A DNA stretch of 27,056 bases from Hondaea fermentalgiana (Eukaryota; Sar; Bigyra; Thraustochytrida; Thraustochytriidae), in contig NPFB01000147.1 of the NCBI GenBank assembly GCA_014084085.1, positions 82,080 through 109,135 of the forward strand, read 5' to 3'. Under the pieces are notes generated by a model that was not told the origin of the DNA, did no database searches, and worked only from the letters and a program-made list of their open reading frames with translations. Shown piece after piece: positions 1-9,609 of the stretch. Made by a program: the position numbers and the translations under genes. Within the stretch, counting starts at the first letter, position 1. Every line of letters begins with the position of its first letter.

Positions 1-42
1 GGCGCGGGCGGCGGCGGCGCGGAGGAGGCGCGGGCGAGGTCG

Positions 43-282
43 ATGACCCTGGGCACGCAGGCCGCGCCGGGCATGACGGGATGGGGAGGCGCCGGGGCCG
101 GCCGCGGGCACAAGCGAGGCAGACTCGCGCCCTTCGAGGCCGCCGCGAAGAGGCCAAGGCCTGACGCGGCCGCCGCCGCAGGCTCTGCAGGCCCTGCGTC
201 CGCCGTGCCAGAGTTCCTCCCGGCGGTGAACCAGGCCAAGAGGATCCGGACGGCGGAGGCGTCCGCCGCGCCATTGGGCATT

Positions 283-319
<37 letters not shown>

Positions 320-954
320 CCCCGCTTGGGCAGTTCGGGACGCAGCAACAACAGCAGCAGCAGCAACAGCAGCAACATTTATTCGGCGGGCTGCCTGTGA
401 CACGCAGCAAACGCCGTGCAGAGAATGTGGACCCATTCGCAGCAGGCGAGACGATGACTCCGGCAGCCGCCTCATTGCCATCCAAGAAGGCACGCTTGAA
501 TCCACCCGAAATGGCAGAGGGTCCCATGTTCGGTCAAGCCCAAGCTCAGGCTCAGACTCAGGCTCAAGAGCCCATGAGCGGTATCACAAAGGAAGAAGCG
601 GAACGCGTGTTGGACCCCTCGCAGCTCCAAATGGTCTTGTATCAGCGCAAGCATGGGCCAGAGCCACCTGCTTCCGTCAACAGCGCGGTTCGTTTTCCAC
701 GCATTTGTGATGGAGACGTTCCTGCCGCGAAGTACGACCCTTCTCAGTTGCAAATGGTGCCCTTTCGAAGAGGCGACATGGTCCCTTTCAGTAGGGACTA
801 TAATTCTTACGCAAACGGTGGTCGGCCTTCACGAGCACCGCAAGCTCCTCTCAATCCTCATCCTAGCATCGAGATTCTCGGCGAAGTCGACGGGGATGAT
901 GGTGCAGCGGACAACAAAGGCAGCGACAATGACGGCGACGTCGAAATGATGTAA
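43..954 (+). CDS. Poly-Gln, basic-motif nuclear-type protein of unknown function (possibly partial at 5' end)
   Basis: I do not recognise this protein. The 303-residue frame is low in complexity. It has two glutamine runs (about residues 81-92 and 101-111, the first mostly CAG codons), an Ala/Gln stretch (AQAQAQTQAQ) and an acidic end (GDVEMM). At least five short basic clusters, such as KRGRL, KRPRP, KRIRT, SKRR and KKARL, could be nuclear localisation signals; this is inference. The octapeptide DPSQLQMV occurs twice (around residues 191 and 231), each followed by a hydrophobic/basic segment, so it is probably a duplicated linear motif. The frame is open back to base 1 and the ATG at 43 has T at -3, so the true start may lie outside the window or at the ATG at 73. 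It could be a transcriptional co-regulator, but nothing proves this. Confidence 0.6.
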
Positions 955-1048
955 TTAGCTCTGGCGTCTGAAACGCCACGACTTGCAAGTTGACGACCCG
1001 CCTTGTCCTCTTCTTCGCGAATCCTTCACACAATCTTTCTCTTTTCTT

Positions 1049-1150
1049 TCTCTCTCTCTCTCTCGCACAAAAAGTAAAAGAAAAGGAAAGGAAAAAACAA
1101 CAACGAACAAAAGGAATGTTTAGTTTTCTCTCTCTCTCTCTCTCTCTCTC
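1049..1150. repeat. Two (TC)n microsatellites
   Basis: Two pure TC tracts, (TC)8 at 1049-1064 and (TC)12 at 1127-1150, lie just downstream of the poly-Gln gene and flank an A-rich segment. They probably sit in its 3' untranslated or spacer region. No gene is visible between 955 and 1334. Confidence 0.9.
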
Positions 1151-1334
1151 TAACTTCTCGCAAGCTTCTTCTACAAATGTAGTTTCCTCGTCTCAACATG
1201 ACACCTCACTTGCTCAGCACGTTGTTGACTGACAATCAAACATGAATACCAGGTAGTGCGCAGTTGAGGTCCACCGACTGGCGAAGAGTTTGGAATTGAA
1301 AAAATCTTGCTTTGGTGGCGGCAGCTACAGCTAC

Positions 1335-2165
1335 TGCCAGAATGAAAGGCCTTCCAATTTTCCTGCTTTTCTACCTCGATCCGGCATCAACAAAGCCTAC
1401 TGCCACGGTGGAAGGCTCAGCACATGGCTCGAAAGATCTAACATCTTTGGTCTCAATCTTGACTGCGAAGATGATCAATATAACGGTGACTAGGCCTACT
1501 TCCACGTTGAGATGCTCAGCAAATGACTCGAAAGATCTCACAACTTTGGTCTCAATCTTGACTGCGTATGACGGCAACTAGGCCTCCTGCCACGGTGGAG
1601 GACCCAGTAATGGAAAATCTAGCATCTTCAGTCTCAACCTCGTTTGCGAAAAGGATCGATATGACGACACCTAGACCTCCTGCCACGGTGGAAGGCTCAG
1701 CACATGGCTCGAAAGATCTAATACCTTCGGTCTCAATCTTGACTGCATATGACGGCAGCTAGGCCTCCTGCCACGGTGGAAGGCTCGACACATAAGATCT
1801 CACATCTTCGGTCTCAATCTTAACTGCGTATGAAGGCAACTAGGCATACTGCCACGGTGGAAGGCTCAGCACATGGCTCGAAAGATCTAATACCTTCGGT
1901 CTCAATCTTGACTGCATATGACGGCAGCTAGGCCTCCTGCCACGGTGGAAGGCTCGACACATAAGATCTCACATCTTCGGTCTCAATCTTAACTGCGTAT
2001 GAAGGCAACTAGGCATACTGCCACGGTGGAAGGCTCAGCAAACGGCTCGAAGATCTAACATCTCCGGTCTCTACCCTCAGCTGAGCAGGATCGATATGAC
2101 GGCGACTAGACCTACACTGCCACGGTGGAGGAAGATCTAATATTTTCAGTCTCGACTTCGTGTGG
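1335..2165. repeat. Minisatellite, about nine diverged 81-99 bp units, with a perfect 169-bp duplication
   Basis: Units begin with a conserved TGCCACGGTGGAAGGCTC box at about 1401, 1498 (diverged), 1588, 1681, 1769, 1850, 1938, 2019 and 2118, with a degenerate copy from about 1335. Shared internal blocks are GAAAGATCTAACATCTTC, GGTCTCAATCTTGACTGC and a unit end like ATGACGGCAACTAGGCCT. The 169-bp dimer 1681-1849 is identical to 1850-2018, which implies a very recent duplication of a two-unit block. The recurrent TAG in the CTAGGC block, together with variable unit lengths, argues against coding. It is not a CRISPR: the whole unit repeats and there are no unique spacers. Confidence 0.93.
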
Positions 2166-2733
2166 CTGCTTCAAGTTGCTTTCGAATTATTTATGCTCAA
2201 TCCTTTCTGCAGACCTTGCAATAGCTCCTGTTCTTGCTGCTTACATGAATCTGGTCTACCAGAGTGGAAGACAAGGCTGGCTGACCGACCACCTTTGGAG
2301 TTCCGCAGTTCGCAGTTCGCGACCCTCAAAGCAAAACCGCAACTTGCAACAGTACCGGCTACAGTGCTTTGGCCAAAAGTGCGCGCACGTCGAACAGGCA
2401 AGGCGAACGTGGCGCGTGCGCCAGCTGCAGACCGTCGCTGGCAACCCCTGCCGCGGCAAAGACTGGTGCGCGGAAAGGGATCGCCTCGCCTCGAGCAAGT
2501 CGAGGAGGTGTTCTTTGCGCCAAGCTGGCGTGAGCTGATCGACCGCCCACTCTTCTCGGACGCACAGCGGCACAGCGGTACAGCGACGCAGCCGCACAGG
2601 GGGGCGCTCGGAAAGGGGCGTGCCTTATCAACGTGGGCGGAACCTGCTTGGCGACGCCGGACGCGCCCTGCCTTGCTGCTCCACTGCAAATCGATCATCT
2701 GCGGCCCCGAATCAACGCGCATCTTCAGGGAAA
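2166..2733 (+). promoter_or_regulatory. Upstream region of GFAT
   Basis: This 568-bp stretch lies between the end of the minisatellite and the GFAT start codon. It becomes GC-rich towards the gene. Reading frames here are short and lack convincing starts. It presumably holds the GFAT promoter and 5' untranslated region. I see no recognisable TATA box or RNA gene. Confidence 0.4.
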
Positions 2734-4791
2734 ATGTGCGGCATCATCGCGTATCTCGGCGATGGCGAAACGGTCGCGGTCCTCCTCGAGGGATTGAAGC
2801 GCATGGAGTATCGGGGATATGACTCGTCAGGCATGTGCGTAATCACGCGCGACGGCGCAAAGCTAGAAATTGAAAAGCAGGCCGGCAAGGTCGCAAATCT
2901 GGAACAGGCAGTAGCCGGGCGCAACTTCAAGAGCAATGCCAGTCTTGGTATTGCCCATACTCGCTGGGCCACCCACGGCCCGCCGACGGCAATCAATGCC
3001 CACCCGCACGCCTCCTCGGACGGCAAGCTGGCCATCGTGCACAACGGCATCATTGAGAACCACTCGAGCCTCAAGAAGAAGCTCTCGGCCATGGGCTATG
3101 AATTCGTCTCGGACACCGACACCGAGGTTCTGGCCGCGCTCATCCGCCACGTGCAGTCGCTTGAGCCCAACCTCTCGCTCGCTGGCGCGGTGAGTCTTGC
3201 TCTCACTCAGGTTCGGGGTGCCTATGGCATCGCCGTTGTTGACGAAAGCAAGCCCGACGTCCTTGTTGGCGCCCGGCGTGGATCGCCGCTGATTCTTGGC
3301 GTTAGCGACGATTCCCTCGTGCTCGCCTCCGACGCGACTGCTGTCGTGGGTCTCACGGCCAAGGTCGTGTACTTGGAAGAGGAGGACATCGTCAGCTGCC
3401 AGCGAGAACATGATCAGGAAACCGGCAAGACCAAGTACTCGTTTTCGGTCTCGAGCATGAAGCGGGACAGCTTGCTCGTCGAAGCTGGGGAGACGTCAGC
3501 TGCAGGAGGCGACGAGGGCGCCGATCAGAGCGCTGGAGTCTTCTCCTCCGAGGACGAGGGTCCGATGATGTCTCACAAGCTTGACTCGCGCATCATGCGT
3601 CAAATGACGCTGTCTAACAAGGCAATCTCCGGGGAGGTAATTCGCCAGATGCACGAACTCAAAATGAACCTGCAGACCATTGAAAAGGGCGGATACCGGC
3701 ACTTTATGCTCAAGGAGATCATGGAGCAACCTCGTGTGCTCCGCGACTGCATGCGAGGCCGCCTAGACCCACTCTCGGGCAAAGTCACGCTCGGAGGCCT
3801 CATGCCAGCGCTCGATCGCCTCGCCAAGGCGCGTCGCATCATCATCTGTGGCTGCGGAACGTCTTGGCACGCTGCTCTCGTCGGCGAGTATCTCATCGAG
3901 ACTCTTGCCAAGATCCCAGTCGAGGTAGAGTACGCGTCCGAATTCCGATACCGCAACCCAGTCCTTTTCAAGGACGATGTGGTGATTGTCATCAGCCAGT
4001 CCGGCGAGACGGCGGATACTCTCGAGGCAGTTCGCGTGGCCAAAAAGCATGGCTGTCTCTGTGTGGGCATTGTCAACATTGTTGGCTCAAGCATCGCGCG
4101 TGAGACGGATGCCGGCATTTATCTCCACATTGGACCCGAGATCGGCGTCGCGTCCACCAAGGCGTTCACGGGCCAGGTCATGGCGCTGAGCATGTTCACG
4201 CTTGTGCTGGCCGTCCAGACTGGCGCCCTCTTGCAAGACGAGGCCAACAGGCTCGGCTTGGAGCTGGCCGAGATCCCGGACAAGATTGCGCGCATGCTCA
4301 ACGAAGACACGCTCAACAAGATCCAAAATATGGCGTCCACTTATCGCTATGCGCACAACTTCTTGTATCTTGGTCGCGGAACGAACTTTCCCGTCGCCCT
4401 CGAGGGTGCACTCAAGCTCAAGGAGATCAGTTACATTCACGCCGAAGGCTATGCGGCAGCCGAGATGAAGCACGGGCCCATTGCGCTCATTGACGAGATG
4501 ATGCCCGTCGTCATCTTGGCGCCCAAGTCAGATGTCATTTACGAAAAGGTCAAGTCCGGCGTTCAGGAGGTCGTGGCGCGCAAAGGCTCTGTGGTCATCA
4601 TTACGGACGAGGGCAACCACGATCTTGACGACTTGGCAGAGTTTGTCATTGAAACCCCCATTACGAGCGAATACTTTTCCGCCATGATTACGGGCATCCC
4701 GCTGCAGCTTTTGGCCTACTACATTGCCGACTACCGTGGCTGCGAAATTGACACGCCCCGCAATCTCGCCAAGAGCGTTACTGTCGAGTGA
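2734..4791 (+). CDS. GFPT1: Glutamine--fructose-6-phosphate transaminase (isomerizing), GFAT
   Basis: This enzyme converts fructose-6-phosphate and glutamine to glucosamine-6-phosphate and glutamate. It is the entry and usual control step of the cytosolic hexosamine pathway to UDP-GlcNAc. The 685-residue protein starts MCGIIAYLG, so Cys2 becomes the N-terminal nucleophile of the class II glutamine amidotransferase domain (1 to about 235) after Met removal. This fixes the start; the frame upstream has no ATG. Visible landmarks are HTRWATHG (75-82), HNGIIEN (103-109) and SDTDTE. A hydrophilic Ser/Glu-rich linker (about 240-285) is typical of eukaryotic forms. Two SIS isomerase domains follow: first about 360-500 with GCGTSWHA and SQSGETADT (421-429), second about 540-670. 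The C-terminal NLAKSVTVE carries the conserved catalytic-loop lysine. Length matches the family (about 680). No intron is seen. It converges with the next gene, 240 bp between stops. Confidence 0.97.
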   Translation: MCGIIAYLGDGETVAVLLEGLKRMEYRGYDSSGMCVITRDGAKLEIEKQAGKVANLEQAVAGRNFKSNASLGIAHTRWATHGPPTAINAHPHASSDGKLAIVHNGIIENHSSLKKKLSAMGYEFVSDTDTEVLAALIRHVQSLEPNLSLAGAVSLALTQVRGAYGIAVVDESKPDVLVGARRGSPLILGVSDDSLVLASDATAVVGLTAKVVYLEEEDIVSCQREHDQETGKTKYSFSVSSMKRDSLLVEAGETSAAGGDEGADQSAGVFSSEDEGPMMSHKLDSRIMRQMTLSNKAISGEVIRQMHELKMNLQTIEKGGYRHFMLKEIMEQPRVLRDCMRGRLDPLSGKVTLGGLMPALDRLAKARRIIICGCGTSWHAALVGEYLIETLAKIPVEVEYASEFRYRNPVLFKDDVVIVISQSGETADTLEAVRVAKKHGCLCVGIVNIVGSSIARETDAGIYLHIGPEIGVASTKAFTGQVMALSMFTLVLAVQTGALLQDEANRLGLELAEIPDKIARMLNEDTLNKIQNMASTYRYAHNFLYLGRGTNFPVALEGALKLKEISYIHAEGYAAAEMKHGPIALIDEMMPVVILAPKSDVIYEKVKSGVQEVVARKGSVVIITDEGNHDLDDLAEFVIETPITSEYFSAMITGIPLQLLAYYIADYRGCEIDTPRNLAKSVTVE

Positions 4792-5031
4792 GAATACCAT
4801 AGCCAACCGCTCAACCTGAGCGTGTGTGTGTGTATGTGAAAGTAAATTTGCAAAGAATGGAACATGAGTATAGACATGTTGTAAACTTGATGTGACGTGA
4901 CGGAGGCGGACGCGATAAAGGAGACAAATCAGTACCCATTCGATTGTGACGCGATGGTCGAGAAAAGGCTCGGAAACTTAACAATCGACTTTGTTGCGGC
5001 AATGGCTTGCGGCAGTATGGCAATGTATATA

Positions 5032-5559
5032 TCACTCCATTGTGCGAAGCTGCTGCTCGCCAAGTTTTGCCTTTTGCTCGCGCATTTCCATTACCATGAG
5101 TACGAAGCAGACCTCAAAGCCGAGGCCGATGCCAAAAAGGAGCCGCGTGGGGAGCGAGACGCGGAGCGGGGTCACAGCTGCAGTTGCAGCGAGTCCAGGA
5201 ACGACCAGGCGGGAACGATCGTCAAAGCGGGTCTGTGCCGGATTGTTGGCCAAACGCAGTGCACGATCACGCACACCATCGGCGTCAAAGCTGTCGGGCT
5301 TGGTGAGCACCTTGCTCGATAGCATTCCGGCTCCAACGAGCGATCCGCCCAGAGTGCCGAAGGCGGCTGTGCTGGCGACGGCCGTGAGAGAAGACTTTGC
5401 GATGCCGCGTACAAGGCCGCCCAGCAGGCCCGCCGCGGCGCCGAGCGCCGTGGCCCGCGTCACAACGTGCAGCGCCAGGGCCACGCCGGGTCGCAGCGGC
5501 ATCGTCTCGTCGTCGTCGAACTGCCGCCGCAGTTGCACCATCTCCTCGAGGCGCTCCAT
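5032..5559 (-). CDS. Small glycine/alanine-rich multi-pass membrane protein, unknown function
   Basis: The predicted protein has 175 residues and starts MERLEEMVQLRRQFDDDE, with A at -3 and G at +4. After a charged N-terminus come Gly/Ala-rich hydrophobic stretches at about residues 30-50 and 58-80 (GAAAGLLGGLV, FGTLGGSLVGAGML). A polar segment follows (about 82-117), and then two hydrophobic stretches near the C-terminus (about 118-130 and 137-157). The small-residue-rich helices resemble small organelle inner-membrane proteins of the Tim17 or DUF1757 type. I offer this only as an architectural resemblance; no diagnostic motif is seen. The gene converges with GFAT. Confidence 0.6.
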   Translation of the reverse strand: MERLEEMVQLRRQFDDDETMPLRPGVALALHVVTRATALGAAAGLLGGLVRGIAKSSLTAVASTAAFGTLGGSLVGAGMLSSKVLTKPDSFDADGVRDRALRLANNPAQTRFDDRSRLVVPGLAATAAVTPLRVSLPTRLLFGIGLGFEVCFVLMVMEMREQKAKLGEQQLRTME

Positions 5560-6492
5560 CGTTCCCCCGCGTCCCGTCCTCTTCTTCGCGTCGTCTCGTC
5601 CGAGCTCCTTGCGCGACGCGCCAGACCTGGTACACTCTGCAAGCGACTGCGAGCGTCCGCCTTCGGGGTTCTTCGATCGGGATTTGATTCCAAGTCATGG
5701 TCGATCGAGGGAGGGACGCCTTGAACATGTCCATCGCCCTTACGAGCAGCTGCAGCTGCTACATGGTGGCTCCGTTGCGGCGAGCAAAGAGTCCACCTGC
5801 GGCCAGTTGCTCGTCTTGATTTGGTGGCAGGAAATGTATAGAATAGGATAGAGTACAGAGGTGCTGGCAGCGCCGTGGACTTCGAGCCTGACTTGTCGCC
5901 AACATAAAAGCGCTTCACGCTGAAAGACGTTTTTATCTTTTAAGGGTATCGACAAGGTCGTAGCGTTGCAGCCACGCAAACAAAGCCGAGGCTACATAAG
6001 AGACGCGCGGTCAGCAAATCATCTCCTCGTTTAACCGTTTTAGGCTCAAGATTTCGAAGCATCCCATTCTCGAGTGCAAGCGCAGATGGTTTCACATGCA
6101 CGAGGCCCGTCGCGTTAATACCCGCCTTTGTAGGCGTGCGCCGCGCCCGAGACAGTCTCAAAAGGCGCTTGGAGCTTAGGCTTGCGAGATCTCGTCATCG
6201 ACCGCCTCTGCATTGAGCTTGACGCACAGTCATTCCCCGCCTGCCAGTAATTCACTCGGAAGAGCTCGCAGCTTTCTCCCAATACAAAAATAGGCCGTTT
6301 GAATTTTTTTTCCCTTGCCAGCCGAGGCTAGCCCAAGCACGATCATAACTCGGACGCGAGCCGTGGACACGGTGCGCTGCTCGCTCGCTCGACATAGGCG
6401 CGCCATCACTTTCTGCGGCGCGTTCGCAGGGCTGCGCGTCTGGTTGCTGACGTGAGGCTGGCTGGCTGTCTGTCGGCCCGGAGAAGCCCAAG
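5560..6492. other. Intergenic spacer, shared 5' region of two divergent genes
   Basis: These 933 bases separate the divergently transcribed membrane-protein gene and the CENP-C gene. Both promoters must lie here. I found no convincing coding frame, tRNA, snRNA or repeat in it. Overlapping frames on both strands lack supported starts and look like random Arg/Ser-rich GC-driven translations. Confidence 0.5.
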
Positions 6493-7025
6493 ATGCAGTC
6501 CGCGCAGAATGATGATCTCGGCGCGCCGGTCGCGTCGCGCGGCGAGGGGGTAGATGCTGGGGCGAGGGCGCGAAGGCGCGCAAGGGGACGCACGAGGAGA
6601 GGGAGGAGCGCAAGGGTAAGTTCGCAAACGCTGTAGCGTGGCTTGAAAGCGCGCGTTTTTGGTCTTGACAATGGTCGACCGCAACGATTTACTCACCAGT
6701 TTCTTCTTCACGCGCACAGCGACGAACACTCGATGGTGGCCTCGATGAGGGCGATGATGACGAACTAGAAGAAGAAGAAGTAGAACAGAAGAAGGAGAAG
6801 AAAGCGACAAAGTCGACACCTCGAGCCTGGGACAAACCTTCGAGACGCCTTCGCTCGACAAGCAAAACCCCGACACGACGTGACAGACTCGGCAAGACCA
6901 AGCGCGCAACTCCGCGAAAAGACTCTCTGGGTTTGGATTCCGTTAGTGCTTTCTGGAGCACAGATCGCAAATCAAAAGGAGGATCACGCCGATCACGCAA
7001 GCTAATGCTTGGCGATTTGAATGCA

Positions 7026-7075
<50 letters not shown>

Positions 7076-9194
7076 CCAGGATGATAACGATGACCAAGCC
7101 GAAAATTACGGTCAGCGCGGAGAAGTTCTTCAACCTGACGATGACAGCAGTACAGAGGGCGGCTTCACGCGAACTGGACCCGCGTCGACTGCGTCCGTAA
7201 CCTCGAGCCCGAGCCGAAACTGGGCCACCGCTCAGCCCACGCTCGAGACGCAAAAGTCTCCCGGAAAGAATGCGATTCTCCTCATTTCATCCAGCCCTGC
7301 CAAGGATACTGGGACCATGAAAGAAGAACCTGGTAGCCCATCACTCGCGACCATATCTGCTTATAATGATGGTGCTGACGATTCGGATGACTCTGACGCT
7401 CTGGGCATTCGCAAAATGATTTCGACCTCGCGGCAATCGCCCGCCCCAAGACCCGTGGCGGCGCTGCATGCTCCTCCACCGCGCAGTGCACTTCGAAAGT
7501 CTCCGCGATTGAAAAGGTCCCCCCGATCCCAAAAAAGTGTTCGTTTTTCTGTGCAAAAGGTGGCACAAGCTGCGTCGCCGCTGTCGCCTCCTACGCTGCA
7601 ACTTAGCTCTGCTACACCTTCCAGCGTGAAGAAGCACCGCAAGTCCGCCAGCAGACTCACTGGCGGCTCTTTGAGCAGTCTGCGCCAGAAACATGGACGC
7701 TTGCTCCGGCCCGAAGAACAAGAGGATACGCTCGTGACGTTCGGAGGCGAAAACGAAGAGAATGATGCAGTCAGCAGCACCGGTGGCGAAGACTCCACCC
7801 CGCTTGAAGCAACCAACATGCTCGATATTCTTGCGAGCACGGACATTCAGTCTAATGATGGCGAGGCTGACGACAGCGCTCATGACCCGACGATCCGCAG
7901 CGCGACGTCACCTTCGATTGCGCTGACGCCCATCTCACGCGGTTCTTCATCGCGTTCCTCGTTGCGTTCAAGTGCACAGCGATCGCGCTCTACGTCACGA
8001 ACAATCGAGACGGCCAGGTCGAGCGCGTCAAGACGGTCTCGCGATTTCGCCGTGACACCCGCGACGTCGCGATCAAGTGTCGACAGCAATGCACCGTACA
8101 CGGGGGGGGCGGTATCGATGTCGACAATGTCATCTTCGTCGTCGTCAGGACGCAGAGGCTCTTTGGCCACCCCCGTCTCATTTTCTTTCCGCGATGCACC
8201 AGGGTCTGAAGACACGCGACGGTCCGGGAGTGCACGTCGTGACGACGATGCGGACGAGAACGACGAAGACGACGAGAAGGACAACCTTGACGCCTCTTAC
8301 CGCACCGCAGAACGTAAGCCGCGGCGTATCGTTGAGCCTGTCTTTGATCCAAGCAAAGACCCGGTGACGCCTGGGCGGAGACGGTCGCTTCGTAAGCGCT
8401 GGCAAACCCTTGACCACTGGAAGGGCGAGCGCTTAATTCAGCAACGTAAGAGGGACAAGGAATTGGGTGTCTACATTGACGAGGTCGTAGGCGCCGAGAA
8501 ATCAGACAGTTTCGTGACCCCAGCACCTCCTAAACGAAGAAAGAAACGCAGGCATGATGGCGGAGCATCGTCAGCAACGGGTAGCCGCAAGAAATCGAAA
8601 AAGGAAAAGGAGAACGAGTCCAATCTATTCTTTGAGGATGCTAAGCCTGTCAAGTACCCGAAAGGTCTCGTATTACAGTCTTCGGATGTCTCCGTGACTC
8701 ATCGCGATCCAGAAGGCAACACGGTGATGGACTCGGTGGTCATTCGTCGCGCTGAGGATGTTGAGCTGGAAGAAATGCCAGGAGATGGGGACGCTCATTT
8801 TACAACATTGAGTGGCAAACGTGTTGCAGCCTCGAACGCTCTTGCAGGGGCAGCTTTTGAGGATAGTCGCTTCATTTCGGGTGTGTGCGATCTCCCGCCG
8901 TTGTGCTGCAAACCGGTGGAGGGCTCGTTGGGGTTCACACAAATCTTCATCGTCTCTGAAGCCCAGCCGGGCGCTGTCGTCGTTCAGATAGAGAACAACA
9001 GCTACAAGTTGTCCGCAGGGGACCACTTTTGGGTTCCCCGCCATACGAGCTATGGCTTGCGCAATTTTTCAGAGACGAAGCGAGCGCGTGTGAATTTTGT
9101 TCTTGTCAAGCCGCCAATTGGCCCCGGAGACGACGCCGCCACGGACCACTCGGCCGAGTCCTCGTCAGAGGCAGAAACAAGCGGGGCGGTCTGA
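6493..9194 (+). CDS. CENPC: CENP-C / Mif2 inner-kinetochore protein (two exons: 6493-6615 and 6720-9194)
   Basis: CENP-C binds CENP-A nucleosomes and recruits the outer kinetochore. The spliced model gives 865 residues. After an Arg-rich N-terminus and an aspartate run (about 144-158) comes a long Ser/Arg-rich disordered region. The CENP-C signature then appears at residues 593-612 (GRRRSLRKR, then LDHWKGERL): Arg-rich box, spacer and the aromatic W that packs on the CENP-A tail. The C-terminus (about 760-840) is a cupin-fold dimerisation domain, recognisable by SAGDHFWVPRHTSYGLRNFS followed by VNFVLVKPP. Motif plus C-terminal cupin in this order is diagnostic. Exon 1 starts at an ATG with A at -3 and an in-frame stop upstream (6448). 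An unspliced start at 7005 would give 729 residues and is the alternative. The gene is convergent with VPS4. Confidence 0.88.
6616..6719 (+). other. Spliceosomal intron in CENP-C gene
   Basis: A 104-base intron of phase 0 has donor GTAAGT at 6616 and acceptor TTCTTCTTCACGCGCACAG ending at 6719. A branch-like TACTCAC lies about 25 bases upstream of the acceptor. Removing it joins a 41-codon first exon in frame to the stop-free sequence running through 9194. An internal CAG at 6699 would shift frame, so it is disfavoured. No other intron is needed in any gene of the window. Confidence 0.7.
7026..7073 (+). repeat. (GAT)16 trinucleotide repeat, coding for poly-Asp
   Basis: A pure GAT run inside the CENP-C coding frame encodes the aspartate tract near residue 150. 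Pure codon repetition suggests a slippage-prone, length-variable site. Confidence 0.9.
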
Positions 9195-9609
9195 AGGTGA
9201 ACGTTGACTATGGCGAGAGAGCATCCGAGGAAAAAGCCTCTTTGTATATCGACTTTTTAGAGAGCGGTCGATCACGAAGAGAGAGAGAGAGAGAGAGACG
9301 TTGCGAGCAATACCTCGCATTTGGAATGAATGAATGGAGTGGAGTATATCATCATCGCCAACCAAGAACATCTTTCTCCGTGAGTGCGATTGGCGCAAAC
9401 GAAGATGCGTTCATAATTCAAATCATGGGGGAAAGACGAGAAACGAATTGAAAAGAAGCACAAAAAAAAGAAAAACACGTCCGCTTGTATTTGTTTTGTA
9501 CGCCTATTGCTTTTCGCTTGCTGGCTATGAATGTCAATGAAAAGGGAAAAGAGAAAAAGAAGAAGAGAGGAAAAAAGGGACAAGGATGGTGAAAAAAGGC
9601 ATTTCCCTT
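9195..9609. other. Convergent 3' spacer with (GA)n repeat
   Basis: These 415 bases lie between the stop codons of CENP-C and VPS4. They contain a (GA)10 microsatellite at 9279-9298 and A-rich segments near 9460 and 9540-9600. No gene is supported here. Confidence 0.7.

Noticed and set aside
1335..2165. CRISPR array or repeat-coding gene
   Set aside because: Whole units repeat without unique spacers, unit length varies from 81 to 99 bp, the recurrent CTAGGC block and length changes break every frame, and the context is eukaryotic.
2620..2733. N-terminal extension of GFAT
   Set aside because: The in-frame extension contains no ATG, and the catalytic Cys must follow the initiator Met, which fixes the start at 2734.
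2125..2733. Several overlapping Arg/Ser-rich frames upstream of GFAT on both strands
   Set aside because: They are short, partly start in the minisatellite, lack good ATG context and show no family resemblance.
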